From Chitinispirillia bacterium (GTDB lineage Bacteria; Fibrobacterota; Chitinivibrionia; Chitinivibrionales; Chitinispirillaceae): a DNA stretch of 40,406 bases. Below the pieces are notes generated by a model. The model was not told the origin of the DNA. It made no database searches and was given only the letters and a program-made list of their open reading frames with translations. The stretch lies in the NCBI GenBank assembly GCA_009784115.1, contig WRCH01000010.1, positions 1 to 40,406 of the forward strand, written 5' to 3'. Of the stretch, positions 27,421-37,500 are shown one piece after another. How positions within the stretch are numbered: position 1 is the first letter of the stretch; each line of letters begins with the position of its first letter. A program made the translations under genes and the position numbers.

Positions 27421-27575
27421 GGAAAATGCAGGATCAGGATAAACAGTATGTGGGATTTGTAGTTTCCTGTCCGCAAAAAGTATCTTATTATGTCGGATAA
27501 ACGATAAATTTTAGATAACAGTAAATCGTAATACCATAAAATCATTATTCACTAACCTAAAGAGGAGGCCGAAAA

Positions 27576-27740
27576 ATGGCTTACAAAATTACAGAAGAGT
27601 GTCTTTGCTGCGGAAGCTGTCTTCCTGAATGTCCATGCGACGCAATTAAAGAGGGCAGTCCCTATTCTATAGACGCGTCAAAATGCACAGACTGCGGCGC
27701 TTGCGTTGATTCTTGCCCGGCAGATGCTATTAAGGCGTAA
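27576..27740 (+). CDS. 2[4Fe-4S] ferredoxin (54 aa; absent from supplied ORF track)
   Basis: [54 protein letters not shown]; CxxCxxC motifs (two clusters); RBS AGAGGAGG upstream. Confidence 0.95.
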   Translation: MAYKITEECLCCGSCLPECPCDAIKEGSPYSIDASKCTDCGACVDSCPADAIKA

Positions 27741-27787
27741 GACGTTAATCAGGATAAGGGCAACCGCGATGGTTTCGCGATTTGTAA

Positions 27788-27808
27788 GGGCGGGGTTTAC
27801 CCCCGCCC
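27788..27808. terminator. GC-rich hairpin GGGCGGGG-TTTAC-CCCCGCCC then CTCCTTTT
   Basis: 8-bp perfect stem followed by a short T-run downstream of the ferredoxin. Confidence 0.75.
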
Positions 27809-27816
27809 TCCTTTTA

Positions 27817-28029
27817 TCACAACTCTATAATACTCCCCGACCCGTTGGCCTCATCAAAAAAGTCCTCTTTGAAATATAGATATCCATGCTCGTCGGTAGA
27901 ATAAAACTCGCTTGCGTTTTCATTAAAAAACTTTCTAAGCGCACTATCTTTGTTTTCGCCTTCCACTATCTTGTGGCGAAGTTGTATTTTTTTAGTTGGC
28001 GTAACAAATGCGATTACGTACTTCATCAT
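27817..28029 (-). CDS. Hypothetical small protein
   Basis: MMKYVIAFVTPTKKIQLRHKIVEGENKDSALRKFFNENASEFYSTDEHGYLYFKEDFFDEANGSGSIIEL; intact ORF between convergent/divergent neighbours; no recognised family. Confidence 0.5.
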   Translation of the reverse strand: MMKYVIAFVTPTKKIQLRHKIVEGENKDSALRKFFNENASEFYSTDEHGYLYFKEDFFDEANGSGSIIEL

Positions 28030-28121
28030 CTTGTTTGGCTCCCTATAGGGTTGTTTATAAAGGAAAATAGTTATCAAGTGTAATTTAACACAGTATTTAA
28101 AAATAAAATTTGGAAACGGCT

Positions 28122-29606
28122 ATGGAAACAAAAAAGAATCAAAAAGTAAAAATATCTCTCAGCAGCGTAACCAGCCCAATTATAGCGATTATAATATTTA
28201 CCTGCTATAGCGCAGCTTTTGCCTCTATGCAGCAGAGTGTCAGCGATCTGCTTAAAGCGCGTAAATATGAGGGCGGAGTAGGCATTGTCGTCAAAGATCT
28301 AAGTAAAGACAGCGTCATCGTATCAATAAATCCCGATACACTTTTAAACCCCGCCTCGGTCGCGAAACTTGTAACCGGCGCGGCGGCTCTTGAACTCCTT
28401 GGCCTCGGTTACACTCACAACACACGCGTTTATATCGATGGAGAGTTTAACAGCGACTCTGGAATTGTAAACGGAAATCTTTACATAAAAGGATTCGGCG
28501 ATCCGGGACTGGGCCCTGAGAGAATATGGCTTTTTGTACAGCAGCTGCGCCACAGAGGAATTAAACATGTAAAGGGCGATCTTATACTTGATGACTTTTA
28601 CTATGACACGGTGAGCGTCGGCCCCGGCTTTTCCGCGACCGACGGCAGCCGCGCCTATCAGTCGATTATTAACGCGCTATCCGTAAGTTTCAGCGCCGTA
28701 GCGGTTCATAAGCGCCCTGGTCAGGAGATCGGCTCGCCGATTCATGTAGATATGTTCCCAAAGATTGAGGGGGTGAGGATAAGCTCCTCCGCGAAAACGG
28801 TCGGCGGTTCAAGAGGCAGGCTCGATGTATCTACATCATTGACATCCGGCACTACGCAGATATTAGTTAGAGGAAACATGGCCATGGGTGAAAAACCAAG
28901 ATACACTTACCGTAAAGTGTGGCAGACCTGGGAGACATTCGGCGGCGCCTTTAGAGCTCAATGCAGCGAAAACGGTATACGTATCGAAGGCAAAACCGTA
29001 CGCCGCAGAGTACCCGATTCCCTCTTAGCAAAGCCGCCTTTCCATACGTTTGAAAGCGAACCTATGCCTGTTTTTATTAACCATATATTCAAATGGTCAA
29101 GCAACTTCGTCTCAGAGATGCTCCTCAAAACAATGGCGGCGGAGCGGATGGGCGCTCCGGGAACATGGCCCAAAGGGGTAACGGTTATGTCAAACTGGTG
29201 GGAAAAGCAGGGCTTGCCGGGTGAACTGCAGCTCGGCAACGGTTCAGGAATGGGAGACGTATCCCGCGTAAGCGCCGCGCAGATAACTGAGCTTCTAAGC
29301 TATGTCCATAAACAAACATACTACCACGACTACGTCGCGGCGCTCCCCGCCGCGGGAATTGACGGAACGCTCAAAACCCGCTTCAACCGCTCGCAATTGA
29401 TCGGAAAAGTCCGCGCTAAAACCGGTACTCTAAATTCCCTTAAGGTAACCACTCTCGCAGGTTATATGTTTGTTGACGGCAAGGCTTACGCGTTTACGAT
29501 ATTTTTTAATAACGCCGGCAGCGGTCAATTTGACAACTGGGTAATGCAGGAGGAGATTTTGGAGATGATCGCGAATACAGGGCCGAGGATGTGGAGGCGG
29601 AGATAA
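28122..29606 (+). CDS. dacB: D-alanyl-D-alanine carboxypeptidase/endopeptidase, PBP4 (DacB) type
   Basis: NPDTLLNPASVAKLVTGAAALELLG (SxxK), DGSRAYQSIINALSVSFSAVAVH, NGSGMGDVSRVSA (SxN-like region), VRAKTGTLNSLKVTTLAGY (KTG). Confidence 0.93.
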   Translation: METKKNQKVKISLSSVTSPIIAIIIFTCYSAAFASMQQSVSDLLKARKYEGGVGIVVKDLSKDSVIVSINPDTLLNPASVAKLVTGAAALELLGLGYTHNTRVYIDGEFNSDSGIVNGNLYIKGFGDPGLGPERIWLFVQQLRHRGIKHVKGDLILDDFYYDTVSVGPGFSATDGSRAYQSIINALSVSFSAVAVHKRPGQEIGSPIHVDMFPKIEGVRISSSAKTVGGSRGRLDVSTSLTSGTTQILVRGNMAMGEKPRYTYRKVWQTWETFGGAFRAQCSENGIRIEGKTVRRRVPDSLLAKPPFHTFESEPMPVFINHIFKWSSNFVSEMLLKTMAAERMGAPGTWPKGVTVMSNWWEKQGLPGELQLGNGSGMGDVSRVSAAQITELLSYVHKQTYYHDYVAALPAAGIDGTLKTRFNRSQLIGKVRAKTGTLNSLKVTTLAGYMFVDGKAYAFTIFFNNAGSGQFDNWVMQEEILEMIANTGPRMWRRR

Positions 29607-29622
29607 ACAGAGCATCCTGTTG

Positions 29623-29666
29623 AACGCCAAAAATTATACCAAACCCACCGATAAATTTTGGCGTTT
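29623..29666. terminator. Inverted repeat AACGCCAAAA..AATTTTGGCGTT downstream of dacB
   Basis: About 11-13 bp complementary arms flanking an ~18-nt loop, 17 nt after the dacB stop. Confidence 0.6.
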
Positions 29667-29748
29667 AGCTGTGTACTCTCTGCATCCCGTTCGGGATGTA
29701 AGATCAGAGAACCCGCTTGAAATAGCGAAGAACCATTAACTGATTATA

Positions 29749-30312
29749 CTACACTTCCATAATCTCTTTCTCTTTAAGCGCAAGCTGTTCATCCACGCTT
29801 TTAATGAATTTATCAGTAGTTTTTTGGATATCGTCAAGACCCTTTTTCTCCTGATCTTCAGTTATCTGCTTGTCTTTCTGCGCTTTTTTGAGCTTTTCGT
29901 TTGAGTCGCGGCGGATGTTCCGTATCGCAACCTTATTCTCTTCGCCGATTTTACCGCAGTTCTTAAAAAGATCCTTGCGGCGCTCTTCAGAAAGAGGGGG
30001 GATAGGCAGACGAATCTGATTGCCGTCGTTCTGCGGATTGAGTCCAAGATTTGAAGCCTGTATCGCTTTTTCTATCGCGTGCAGCATGCTCTTTTCCCAA
30101 GGCTGAACAATGAGCATCCTCGCGTCGGGAACAGAGATATTTGCCACTTGGTTGATCGGCGCAGGATTGCCGTAGTAATCTACGTTTATCCCGTCAAGAA
30201 GCGCCGGAGTCGCGCGCCCGGTTCTTATTCTCACAAGATCCTTTTTAAGGCTCTCAATTGCTTTCTGCATCCTGTCGGTTGTCTCTTTTTGGATATCTTC
30301 CATTGCACCCAT
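29749..30312 (-). CDS. frr: Ribosome recycling factor
   Basis: AIESLKKDLVRIRTGRATPALLDGINVDYYGNPAPINQVANISVPDARMLIVQPWEKSMLHAIEKAI. Confidence 0.98.
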   Translation of the reverse strand: MGAMEDIQKETTDRMQKAIESLKKDLVRIRTGRATPALLDGINVDYYGNPAPINQVANISVPDARMLIVQPWEKSMLHAIEKAIQASNLGLNPQNDGNQIRLPIPPLSEERRKDLFKNCGKIGEENKVAIRNIRRDSNEKLKKAQKDKQITEDQEKKGLDDIQKTTDKFIKSVDEQLALKEKEIMEV

Positions 30313-30330
30313 TTTTATTTATCCTCCCGT

Positions 30331-31038
30331 TTAAATTATTACGGTAGTTCCCACAGGCTCACCGCTCAAACATTTTGAAAGATTACCCTCTTCAAGCAGT
30401 TTAAAAACTATGATAGGGATCTTTTGCTCCATGCAAAAGGAGAACGCTGTGGAATCCATTACTTTTAAATTTCGTGATAATGCTTCGCCGTGAGTTATCG
30501 TGTCAAATTTTTTTGCCTGCGGATTTTTAAAAGGATCACTGTCGTAAATGCCATCCACCTTTGTAGCCTTTAAAATAGCCTCACCGTTTATCTCCGCGCA
30601 TCTAAGCGCGGCGGCAGTGTCGGTTGTAAAGAAAGGATTACCGGTGCCGCCGCCTATTACCACTGCTGATCCATTCTCCATCAGCTCTATCGCGCGCTGA
30701 GGCGTATAAAACTCACCCGCTCTGTCGATATGCACGGCAGTAAGCACCTCCGCTTTTACTCCGCAAGATTTAAGGTGCTCAGCAAATCCTATAGAGTTTA
30801 TGACAGTCGCAAGCATCCCCATAGCATCACCCGCAACGCGCGAGACGCCCTCTGCCATTGCTCCGCGTATTATATTGCCCCCGCCTATTACAATCGCCGC
30901 CTGTACACCCTCAGACATAACCTCCGCGATATCTTTAGCGATTTTGTCCGCAATGGCGGGATCAATAATAGAAGAAGTATTTCCGGCGAGAGCTTCGCCG
31001 GAAAGCTTTAACAAAATGCGCTTGTACTTGTATTTCAC
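30331..31038 (-). CDS. pyrH: UMP kinase
   Basis: KRILLKLSGEALAG, VIGGGNIIRG, DAMGMLATVINSIGFAE, VVIGGGTGNPFFTTDTAAALR. GTG start at 31038 avoids overlap with tsf. Confidence 0.97.
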   Translation of the reverse strand: MKYKYKRILLKLSGEALAGNTSSIIDPAIADKIAKDIAEVMSEGVQAAIVIGGGNIIRGAMAEGVSRVAGDAMGMLATVINSIGFAEHLKSCGVKAEVLTAVHIDRAGEFYTPQRAIELMENGSAVVIGGGTGNPFFTTDTAAALRCAEINGEAILKATKVDGIYDSDPFKNPQAKKFDTITHGEALSRNLKVMDSTAFSFCMEQKIPIIVFKLLEEGNLSKCLSGEPVGTTVII

Positions 31039-31045
31039 AATTGAT

Positions 31046-31924
31046 TTATTCCGCGCCGAGCACAAAGCTGATAAAACTTACAGGCTTGACATTTGCGCCT
31101 GCTGCTTTTGATGCTTCGTTAATGCGGTCTGTCACAGTTTTTTCCGGATCGCGGATAAACTTCTGATGAATCAGGGTGACCTCTTCATAATACTTTTTGA
31201 GTTTGCCTTCAATAATATTAGGCCAAACTTTTTCCGGCTTACCGGACTCTTTCGCCTGAGCGGTGTAGATCTCCTTCTCCTTAGCGATCACATCCGCGGA
31301 GATATCCTCAGGAGCAACGGTGATAGGAGTTGAAGCCGCGATCTGCATCGCGAGGTCTTTTCCAAGCTCCGCAAAGGCGGGTGAAGCGAGCGCTTCCGCA
31401 GAATCAGCCGCCATTTTTACAAGCACGCCGATTTTACCGCCGCCGTGTACATAGGAGAAAATCTTCTCTGTTGACGGAGACGCGTTAATTATAGCATAGC
31501 GGCGGAAAGCGATTTTTTCACCGATCTTGCCGATAAGCTCAGTAACGCGTTCCTCTACAGTAATATTGCCGATAGAAGCGTCTTTGAGCTTAAGCGCGGC
31601 GGCGTGATCTGCCGGCTTATTAGCGGCGAGAATCTTGCCGAGTGTATCAATAAAAGCAACAAAGTCATCATTACGCGCTACAAAGTCTGTCTCAGAGTTT
31701 ACTTCATATACTATACCGCAAGAAGTGTCTGTAAGGATTGAAACCTTGCCCTCTTTTGCCGCTCTGTCGGCGCGCTTGGCTTCTGTGGCCTGACCCTGTT
31801 TGCGCAGATTTTCGATAGCAAGCGCCATGTCGCCGTTAGCCTCAGTAAGCGCTTGCTTGCAAGTCATCATGCCAAGTCCTGTTTTGTTGCGCAGTTCATT
31901 TACCTGCGAAGCTGTTATACTCAT
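31046..31924 (-). CDS. tsf: Elongation factor Ts
   Basis: ITASQVNELRNKTGLGMMTCKQALTEANGDMALAIENLRKQG; VNSETDFVARNDDFV. Confidence 0.97.
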   Translation of the reverse strand: MSITASQVNELRNKTGLGMMTCKQALTEANGDMALAIENLRKQGQATEAKRADRAAKEGKVSILTDTSCGIVYEVNSETDFVARNDDFVAFIDTLGKILAANKPADHAAALKLKDASIGNITVEERVTELIGKIGEKIAFRRYAIINASPSTEKIFSYVHGGGKIGVLVKMAADSAEALASPAFAELGKDLAMQIAASTPITVAPEDISADVIAKEKEIYTAQAKESGKPEKVWPNIIEGKLKKYYEEVTLIHQKFIRDPEKTVTDRINEASKAAGANVKPVSFISFVLGAE

Positions 31925-32000
31925 TTTTGTACTCCTTCTATTTTTTATAGTTTTTTTACCGGGCGGTGCATCCTTTCGGGACGCGGGAAAAAATTAAAAA

Positions 32001-32025
32001 GGCCCGGCGTTTATTCTGCCGGACC
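32001..32025 (-). terminator. Hairpin with T-run between rpsB and tsf (attenuator-like)
   Basis: Minus strand GGTCCGGC-AGAATAAAC-GCCGGGCC-TTTTTAATTTTTT, 10 nt after the rpsB stop. Confidence 0.75.
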
Positions 32026-32035
32026 CATTTTTTAA

Positions 32036-32875
32036 TTAATCGTCATCTTCTGTGGATCTGGCCGCTTTTTTGTGGACTACACGGCGTTTAGGTTTGGACT
32101 GTTCGCCGCCCTCTTCCTTCTCTTTTGCCGGCGCCGCGGCTTCTTCATTACCCTTAGCTTCATCCTTTGCGCCCATCTCTTCGGCGGTAACAGTTGTAAC
32201 TGCGTTTGCCAGGATCACATCGCTTATAGCGCGGGTGATGAGCTGAACGGATTTAATCGCGTCGTCGTTTCCGGGGATGGGGAAGTCTACAGTATCGGGA
32301 TCGCAGTTTGTATCAACAATAGCGCCGATAGGAATACCAAGACGCTTGCCCTCCGCGATAGCGATGTTCTCCTTAATAGTATCAACAACAAATATTATGG
32401 AAGGCAGACGGCGCATAGTGCGTATACCTTCAAGGATAGCTATCAATTTTTCTTTTTTCTTGGCCAAAAGCATACGCTCTTTCTTAGGAAGAGCTTCCAT
32501 TGTGCCGTCGGTTTCCATTTTTTCGATTTTGTCAAGTTTAGCGATACTTTGGCGAAGCGTTTTGAAGTTAGTAAGCATACCGCCTAACCAGCGTTCTGTT
32601 ACAAACGGCATATTGCAGCGCGCCGCTTCTTCGCGGATGCAGTCGCGTAATTGTTTCTTTGTCGCGACAAAAAGAACCTTGCCGCCCTTTTGAACCTCTG
32701 TCTTTACACGCGCGATAAATTTGTCGAGCGTAAGAACGGTTTTGTTGAGGTCGATAATGTAAATACCGTTGCGGGGGCAGAGGATAAAGCGCTTCATTTT
32801 TGGATTCCAGCGCTTAGTCTGGTGGCCGAAATGGGTTCCGGCGTCAAGCAGTTCCTGCAAAGTCAAAGAGGCCAT
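32036..32875 (-). CDS. rpsB: 30S ribosomal protein S2
   Basis: LLDAGTHFGHQTKRWNPKMKRFI, FVTERWLGGMLTNFKTLRQSI, PIGAIVDTNCDPDTVDFPIPGNDDAIKS; long charged C-terminal tail. Confidence 0.98.
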   Translation of the reverse strand: MASLTLQELLDAGTHFGHQTKRWNPKMKRFILCPRNGIYIIDLNKTVLTLDKFIARVKTEVQKGGKVLFVATKKQLRDCIREEAARCNMPFVTERWLGGMLTNFKTLRQSIAKLDKIEKMETDGTMEALPKKERMLLAKKKEKLIAILEGIRTMRRLPSIIFVVDTIKENIAIAEGKRLGIPIGAIVDTNCDPDTVDFPIPGNDDAIKSVQLITRAISDVILANAVTTVTAEEMGAKDEAKGNEEAAAPAKEKEEGGEQSKPKRRVVHKKAARSTEDDD

Positions 32876-33101
32876 TGTACTACTCCTTAATTGTAAATAT
32901 GGGTTGTTCTTCCACGATGATCATCATGAAAAGACTACTATCCAAGGATAGCACCCACTCTTCATTCTCACCGTGTGTTTTAGTTAGAGCGGGGACGAGC
33001 CCCGCCCCTCTATCCAATACTGCAATTTGCAAGTCTTGTTTGTGTCATTCAAGGACGAACTTACTGCTATTGACAAATTTTTGCGTCCCAGTGATCACAG
33101 T

Positions 33102-33491
33102 TTAACGTTTTGAGAACTGGTAGCGTCTGCGTGCGCCGGCCAAACCGTACTTTTTACGTTCAACAACGCGGGAGTCGCGTGTAAGAAGACCGTTTTTACG
33201 CAGCAATTTGCGGTTATCTTCGCTCATAAGCGAGAGCGCACGGGAGATGCCAAGACGCACAGCTCCGCCCTGTCCGCTCAGTCCGCCGCCTCTTACTCTT
33301 GCCACAATGTCAAAGCTGTCGGCTGCGTTAAGCATTGTAAGGGGCTTCTCAACGTCCATTACAAGCACGTCGCTCTTGAGGTACTCGACAAGCGGCTTGC
33401 CGTTAATCGTTCTCTGTCCTTTGCCGGGACGGATAAGCACACAAGCTATCGCGTTTTTGCGTCTTCCGGTTCCAAAGTATCTGTTTTCCAA
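33102..33491 (-). CDS. rpsI: 30S ribosomal protein S9
   Basis: GTGRRKNAIACVLIRPGKGQRTINGKPL...GGGLSGQGGAVRLGISRAL...DSRVVERKKYGLAGARRRYQFSKR. Confidence 0.98.
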   Translation of the reverse strand: MENRYFGTGRRKNAIACVLIRPGKGQRTINGKPLVEYLKSDVLVMDVEKPLTMLNAADSFDIVARVRGGGLSGQGGAVRLGISRALSLMSEDNRKLLRKNGLLTRDSRVVERKKYGLAGARRRYQFSKR

Positions 33492-33536
33492 AATCTTTAC
33501 TCCTTTTATACTCTACATATTTTAATTATCACGTAC

Positions 33537-33588
33537 AGACAGGGCATGCCCTGTCTCTGCGTTTGAGGCGCGACGCCTCAAAACGCAG
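33537..33588. repeat. 20-bp perfect palindrome plus second long hairpin in rplM-rpsI spacer
   Basis: AGACAGGGCATGCCCTGTCT (33537-33556); CTGCGTTTGAGGCG-CGA-CGCCTCAAAACGCAG (33557-33588, one bulge). Confidence 0.85.
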
Positions 33589-33589
33589 A

Positions 33590-34030
33590 TTATCTTACAC
33601 TCGCCAACTTAAGCTCTTTAGGCTGCTGCGCGGTATGAGGATGCTCATTGCCTTTGTAAACATGGAGCTTCTTCATTACAGCCCGGCCCTTGGCGTTCTT
33701 TGAAACCATACCCTTGATCGCGTGAATAACAACCTGAGTCGAGTCAATCGTCATCTGCTCTTTAAAGGGTCTGTGCTTGTCGCCGCCGGGGTAACGGGAG
33801 TGGCGGAAATAGGTTTTTGTTTCGGGCTTAATGCCGCTTAGCTTGAGCTTGTCGGTGTTAATGACAATAAGGTTATCTCCATGATCCTGATTGGGAGAGT
33901 ACGCGGGTTTGCCTTTTCCGATAAGCACATAAGCCGCCTGGCTTGCAAGTCTTCCGAGCGTAAGCTCAGAAGCGTCTACTACGAACCAGTCACGGTTTAT
34001 CGACTTGGTATCTACGACTACTGTTTTCAT
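33590..34030 (-). CDS. rplM: 50S ribosomal protein L13
   Basis: NRDWFVVDASELTLGRLASQAAYVLIGKGKPAYSPNQDHGDNLIVINTDKLKLSG; HSRYPGG. Confidence 0.98.
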   Translation of the reverse strand: MKTVVVDTKSINRDWFVVDASELTLGRLASQAAYVLIGKGKPAYSPNQDHGDNLIVINTDKLKLSGIKPETKTYFRHSRYPGGDKHRPFKEQMTIDSTQVVIHAIKGMVSKNAKGRAVMKKLHVYKGNEHPHTAQQPKELKLASVR

Positions 34031-34251
34031 CTTTCTACTCCATACAAAACAAATGCGAGAACAAATTTCTATCTGAATTTAATCCACCAAATATATAATA
34101 GGCAAATTGTTTAGTCAATAGTTTTTTGTGATTGTATGGAAAATAATAAAACAATGAGATTTTAGGAAGGGGGCGGCCCACTTGGCGGAAAATGCAAAAT
34201 CAGGTAAAACCCCATGTGTTATCCCATTTATTATATTATATATAAATATAC

Positions 34252-34542
34252 ATGTTCGGAGAGTTGATGGAATCCCTTCATAATTTTTTTGCCCCTGTTC
34301 CTGCTGTTGCGTTGATAGGCGTTATATTTATGGCAGTCGCGGTTTGGCTGTTTTTTAAAAATTTGAGAATGCCGAGCGACTTCCCGCAAAGAGAACGCGC
34401 GCGAAATCTGCTTAAACTCAGGCTCCTGCAGGATAAAAAAGACGCTTATTTAAAATCAATTATGGAAAACACCGCGGCAAAAAAGTCGGCGCCTCCCGCC
34501 GAGGGGAGAGATGAAGAAGAGGATTCTGTTTCTGATTCGTAA
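34252..34542 (+). CDS. Small single-pass membrane hypothetical protein
   Basis: TM segment VPAVALIGVIFMAVAVWLFF then charged tail; intact ORF in the rplM divergent region. Confidence 0.55.
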   Translation: MFGELMESLHNFFAPVPAVALIGVIFMAVAVWLFFKNLRMPSDFPQRERARNLLKLRLLQDKKDAYLKSIMENTAAKKSAPPAEGRDEEEDSVSDS

Positions 34543-34590
34543 ATTATTTTTACATCTAACAATTAATTTTGCGCTTTCAAACCCTTACCG

Positions 34591-37500
34591 CTAAAACCCA
34601 GCATGCAAATAAAGCCTGCCGTAACCGTTTGTTCTTCTATGTTGTCCTCTGTAGGCCGCGCCAATATCTCCGGCAATTGATATATCAGGCGGTATCTTCA
34701 GGCGTAACTGGAATGCGTAATCAAGGTCGGGCCCAAAACGTTCTTTAGTTTCTACAGTAACCCAAAGAGAATGGCTCATCTCTCTGCTTCTTATGTATCC
34801 GCTTAAATCTTTTGTGGAAGAGACGATAAGCCCGGGACCGCCGGCTATACTTATATAGTTATGATAAGAGTATCTGCTGCCATGCGCCCCAACTCCTGTA
34901 ATAAGACCGCCCTCCCAGCGGTGTTCGTACATGGAAGAACCGGCAATATGAAGATGGTGATCGCTTGTCCTTGTTGCTTCCAAGTTAGCTTCAACAGAGC
35001 TGCCGCTTTCAAACCAGTATTTTATCCGTTCATTTGTGGAATACTCAGGCGATGAGCGCACATTCCATGTTCTTCTCGAATTGACTGTGCTTAACAGTAA
35101 ATTTTCTGTCGGAAAGAAAATAAGCCCACCGGTTTCTTTGGTGCTTAACCAGTCATTTTTATTTGGCAAAAAAGCATATCTCGCCGATGATTTGCCAATG
35201 ATATCGTAAGTACCCATATGCTGATCATACCCTAAGTAAATTGCAAATTTATCAAAAGCAGTAACGTAATTGCCGGGGTAAAAAAATGTTGAAATCGATC
35301 TCAGTGTCTCAATATTGTCCCCGCTGCCGCCATTGTTCTCATAGTGATAAATTAAGTACGACGCTTCCATGTCAAAACCCGCGGGAAGATCGCGTGTGTT
35401 AACGGTAAGTGACGGAGAAAGCTCTCTGCGGATATGATAACCTGACGGATTGAGCCGGTACATTCCAGAAGGAGTAAGGGTAAGTTTGTTTGTTGGAGAG
35501 ATACTGCCCCAGCCGTATACTGTGCGCCCGTTTTGTTCATCGTCTGTTCTATACTCGGTAAGCGAGAAATCGTAACCTACATTATGTATACCGCTTACTT
35601 TGTTTAAATAGCTTGATGACATATCAGAGAGGCGTAAGTTAAATGACTCTTTACGCTCTCTATTTGGCATATGGGCCTCTTTTTCAAAATAACGCCTTGA
35701 TACCGACATCTCAATGTCGGGCGAAAGATTTCCTGTATACAGGCTGTGCAGTTCAAACATGGAGATAGAAACGCTGTCCTGCGCACGCTCTCTGTGAAGC
35801 TGGCGCCAGCCTACCCTTAAATCATCCCGCAAATCATAGCCAAAGTCAATATCATGCTCCTGATCTGCACGTGCGCCGTTTATCTGTTTTGTTGATGTAG
35901 TTGCTGCGGAGCGCGGCTGCTCAACGCCCCAAAAATCACGGCTTGCCCAAAAACCTCTGTATGAACCAAACGCCCGATTCTCCCGCACTCCCAAGTTTAA
36001 GCCTCCCGAGTGGGCGCCCCATACATTGTCATAAGCTATTTCAGGATGTAAAAGAAATGTGCGCCCGGCCTCCGCGTCACGCCATTCTACAGGCAAGCCG
36101 GCGAGAATAACGGTGTTTTCCAAAGGTACGCCGTCCGGATCGGGCCATCTGCCGCCGCCCCTTCCAAGATATGCCGAACCTCTGTGAATAGTCATAACTC
36201 CCGCGCGGGCGCTCAGCCATGAGCGCGGCGAAACGGTTCCCTCCGCGTAATCGTAATGCCCTATGTGATTTTCGGGAAACAGCTCAAATCCGCTTCCGGG
36301 TTCCGGGTGTATTTTTACGGAGTAGCCTATTTGTATTATTGAAGCGGGATCCGCTTTGTCACGCCGTAAAAGAATAACTCTCTGCGAAGCAGGATCATAT
36401 CTGTAATCTGTTCCAAAAAGCTCTGTTCCGTCAACATACATCTTTACACTTTCAGGAATGATGCGGAGACGGTCATCATTTGAGGATATCTGATAGATGC
36501 CTGACGGTATATACCTGAATGCAGTCCATTGTACTTTCGATATAACGCCGGCGCTTCCAGCCGAAGCGGTTAAAAAACTGCGGTCGCGGCCTTCGGTTTT
36601 TGTTCTGCTCGTAAACCGCGCGTTAACTCCCTTTGAGTGGAAATCAGGAACTACCTGATTAGAAGCTAATCCGGAAGAGCTATGCTCTCCATAAGATACA
36701 CGGTTAATGATATCGCCTTCAATTCCCCTGTAGTAAATACCATCCTGAGGGGGCCGGCCGGCAGACATTCCATTGTCGAGCGTAATGTCAAGAATGCGGC
36801 CGTCGGCGTCTGCAGTGTGCAGATTCAGCGCAGTATTACCCTGCTCAACATCAAAAGGCATAACCTGCACAGGATTTGATCCTTGCTTGTGTGCTTCTTT
36901 CGTGACCGACACCGTAACCGTTCCATGCAGTGTAGACATATAATCATTTGCCGAATAGGCAACCGCGCCCTCTTCAGTCCAGCCGCGCTCCTTTATATTC
37001 TCACGGTCTCGATTTTGAATTCTTACACTGCTCCAAAGCCTGCGGTTATGATTATGGATGACAAAACTATTATTTGTATACAGTATAAAATGATCGCCGA
37101 AAGTAAAAACCGATACGTCGTCTGTCACCCTTACATGATCAGGGTACTGAACAAAATTAAAATCGAAATTGGAATTGCTGAGAGCCATATCTTTACTGTT
37201 ATAAGTTACAAATCCTCTGTCAAGCGCACATAAAGCGTGAGCGTGAAGCATTGTTATTGAACGGATATTGCGCAGCGCCGGGATCACCGGATGCGGCTCA
37301 AGCGTAAGAGCGGCCGAGTTAAAATTATAAGTACGGTTTCGCGCGGCTACGGTTATATTGTGATTGTTAAAATCAACGCTTACTATAGAATCGCGTATCT
37401 GCGATCTGCTCCATAATCTTTTTGACGGATCATATCTGTAAAAACGGTTTCCCTCTATAAAATATCCTGCCCTCTCAAACACACGAAATTCCCCGCTGCC

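Noticed and set aside
32072-32587. 171-aa plus-strand ORF opposite rpsB
   Set aside because: Entirely antisense to a confidently identified ribosomal protein gene; no recognisable domain.
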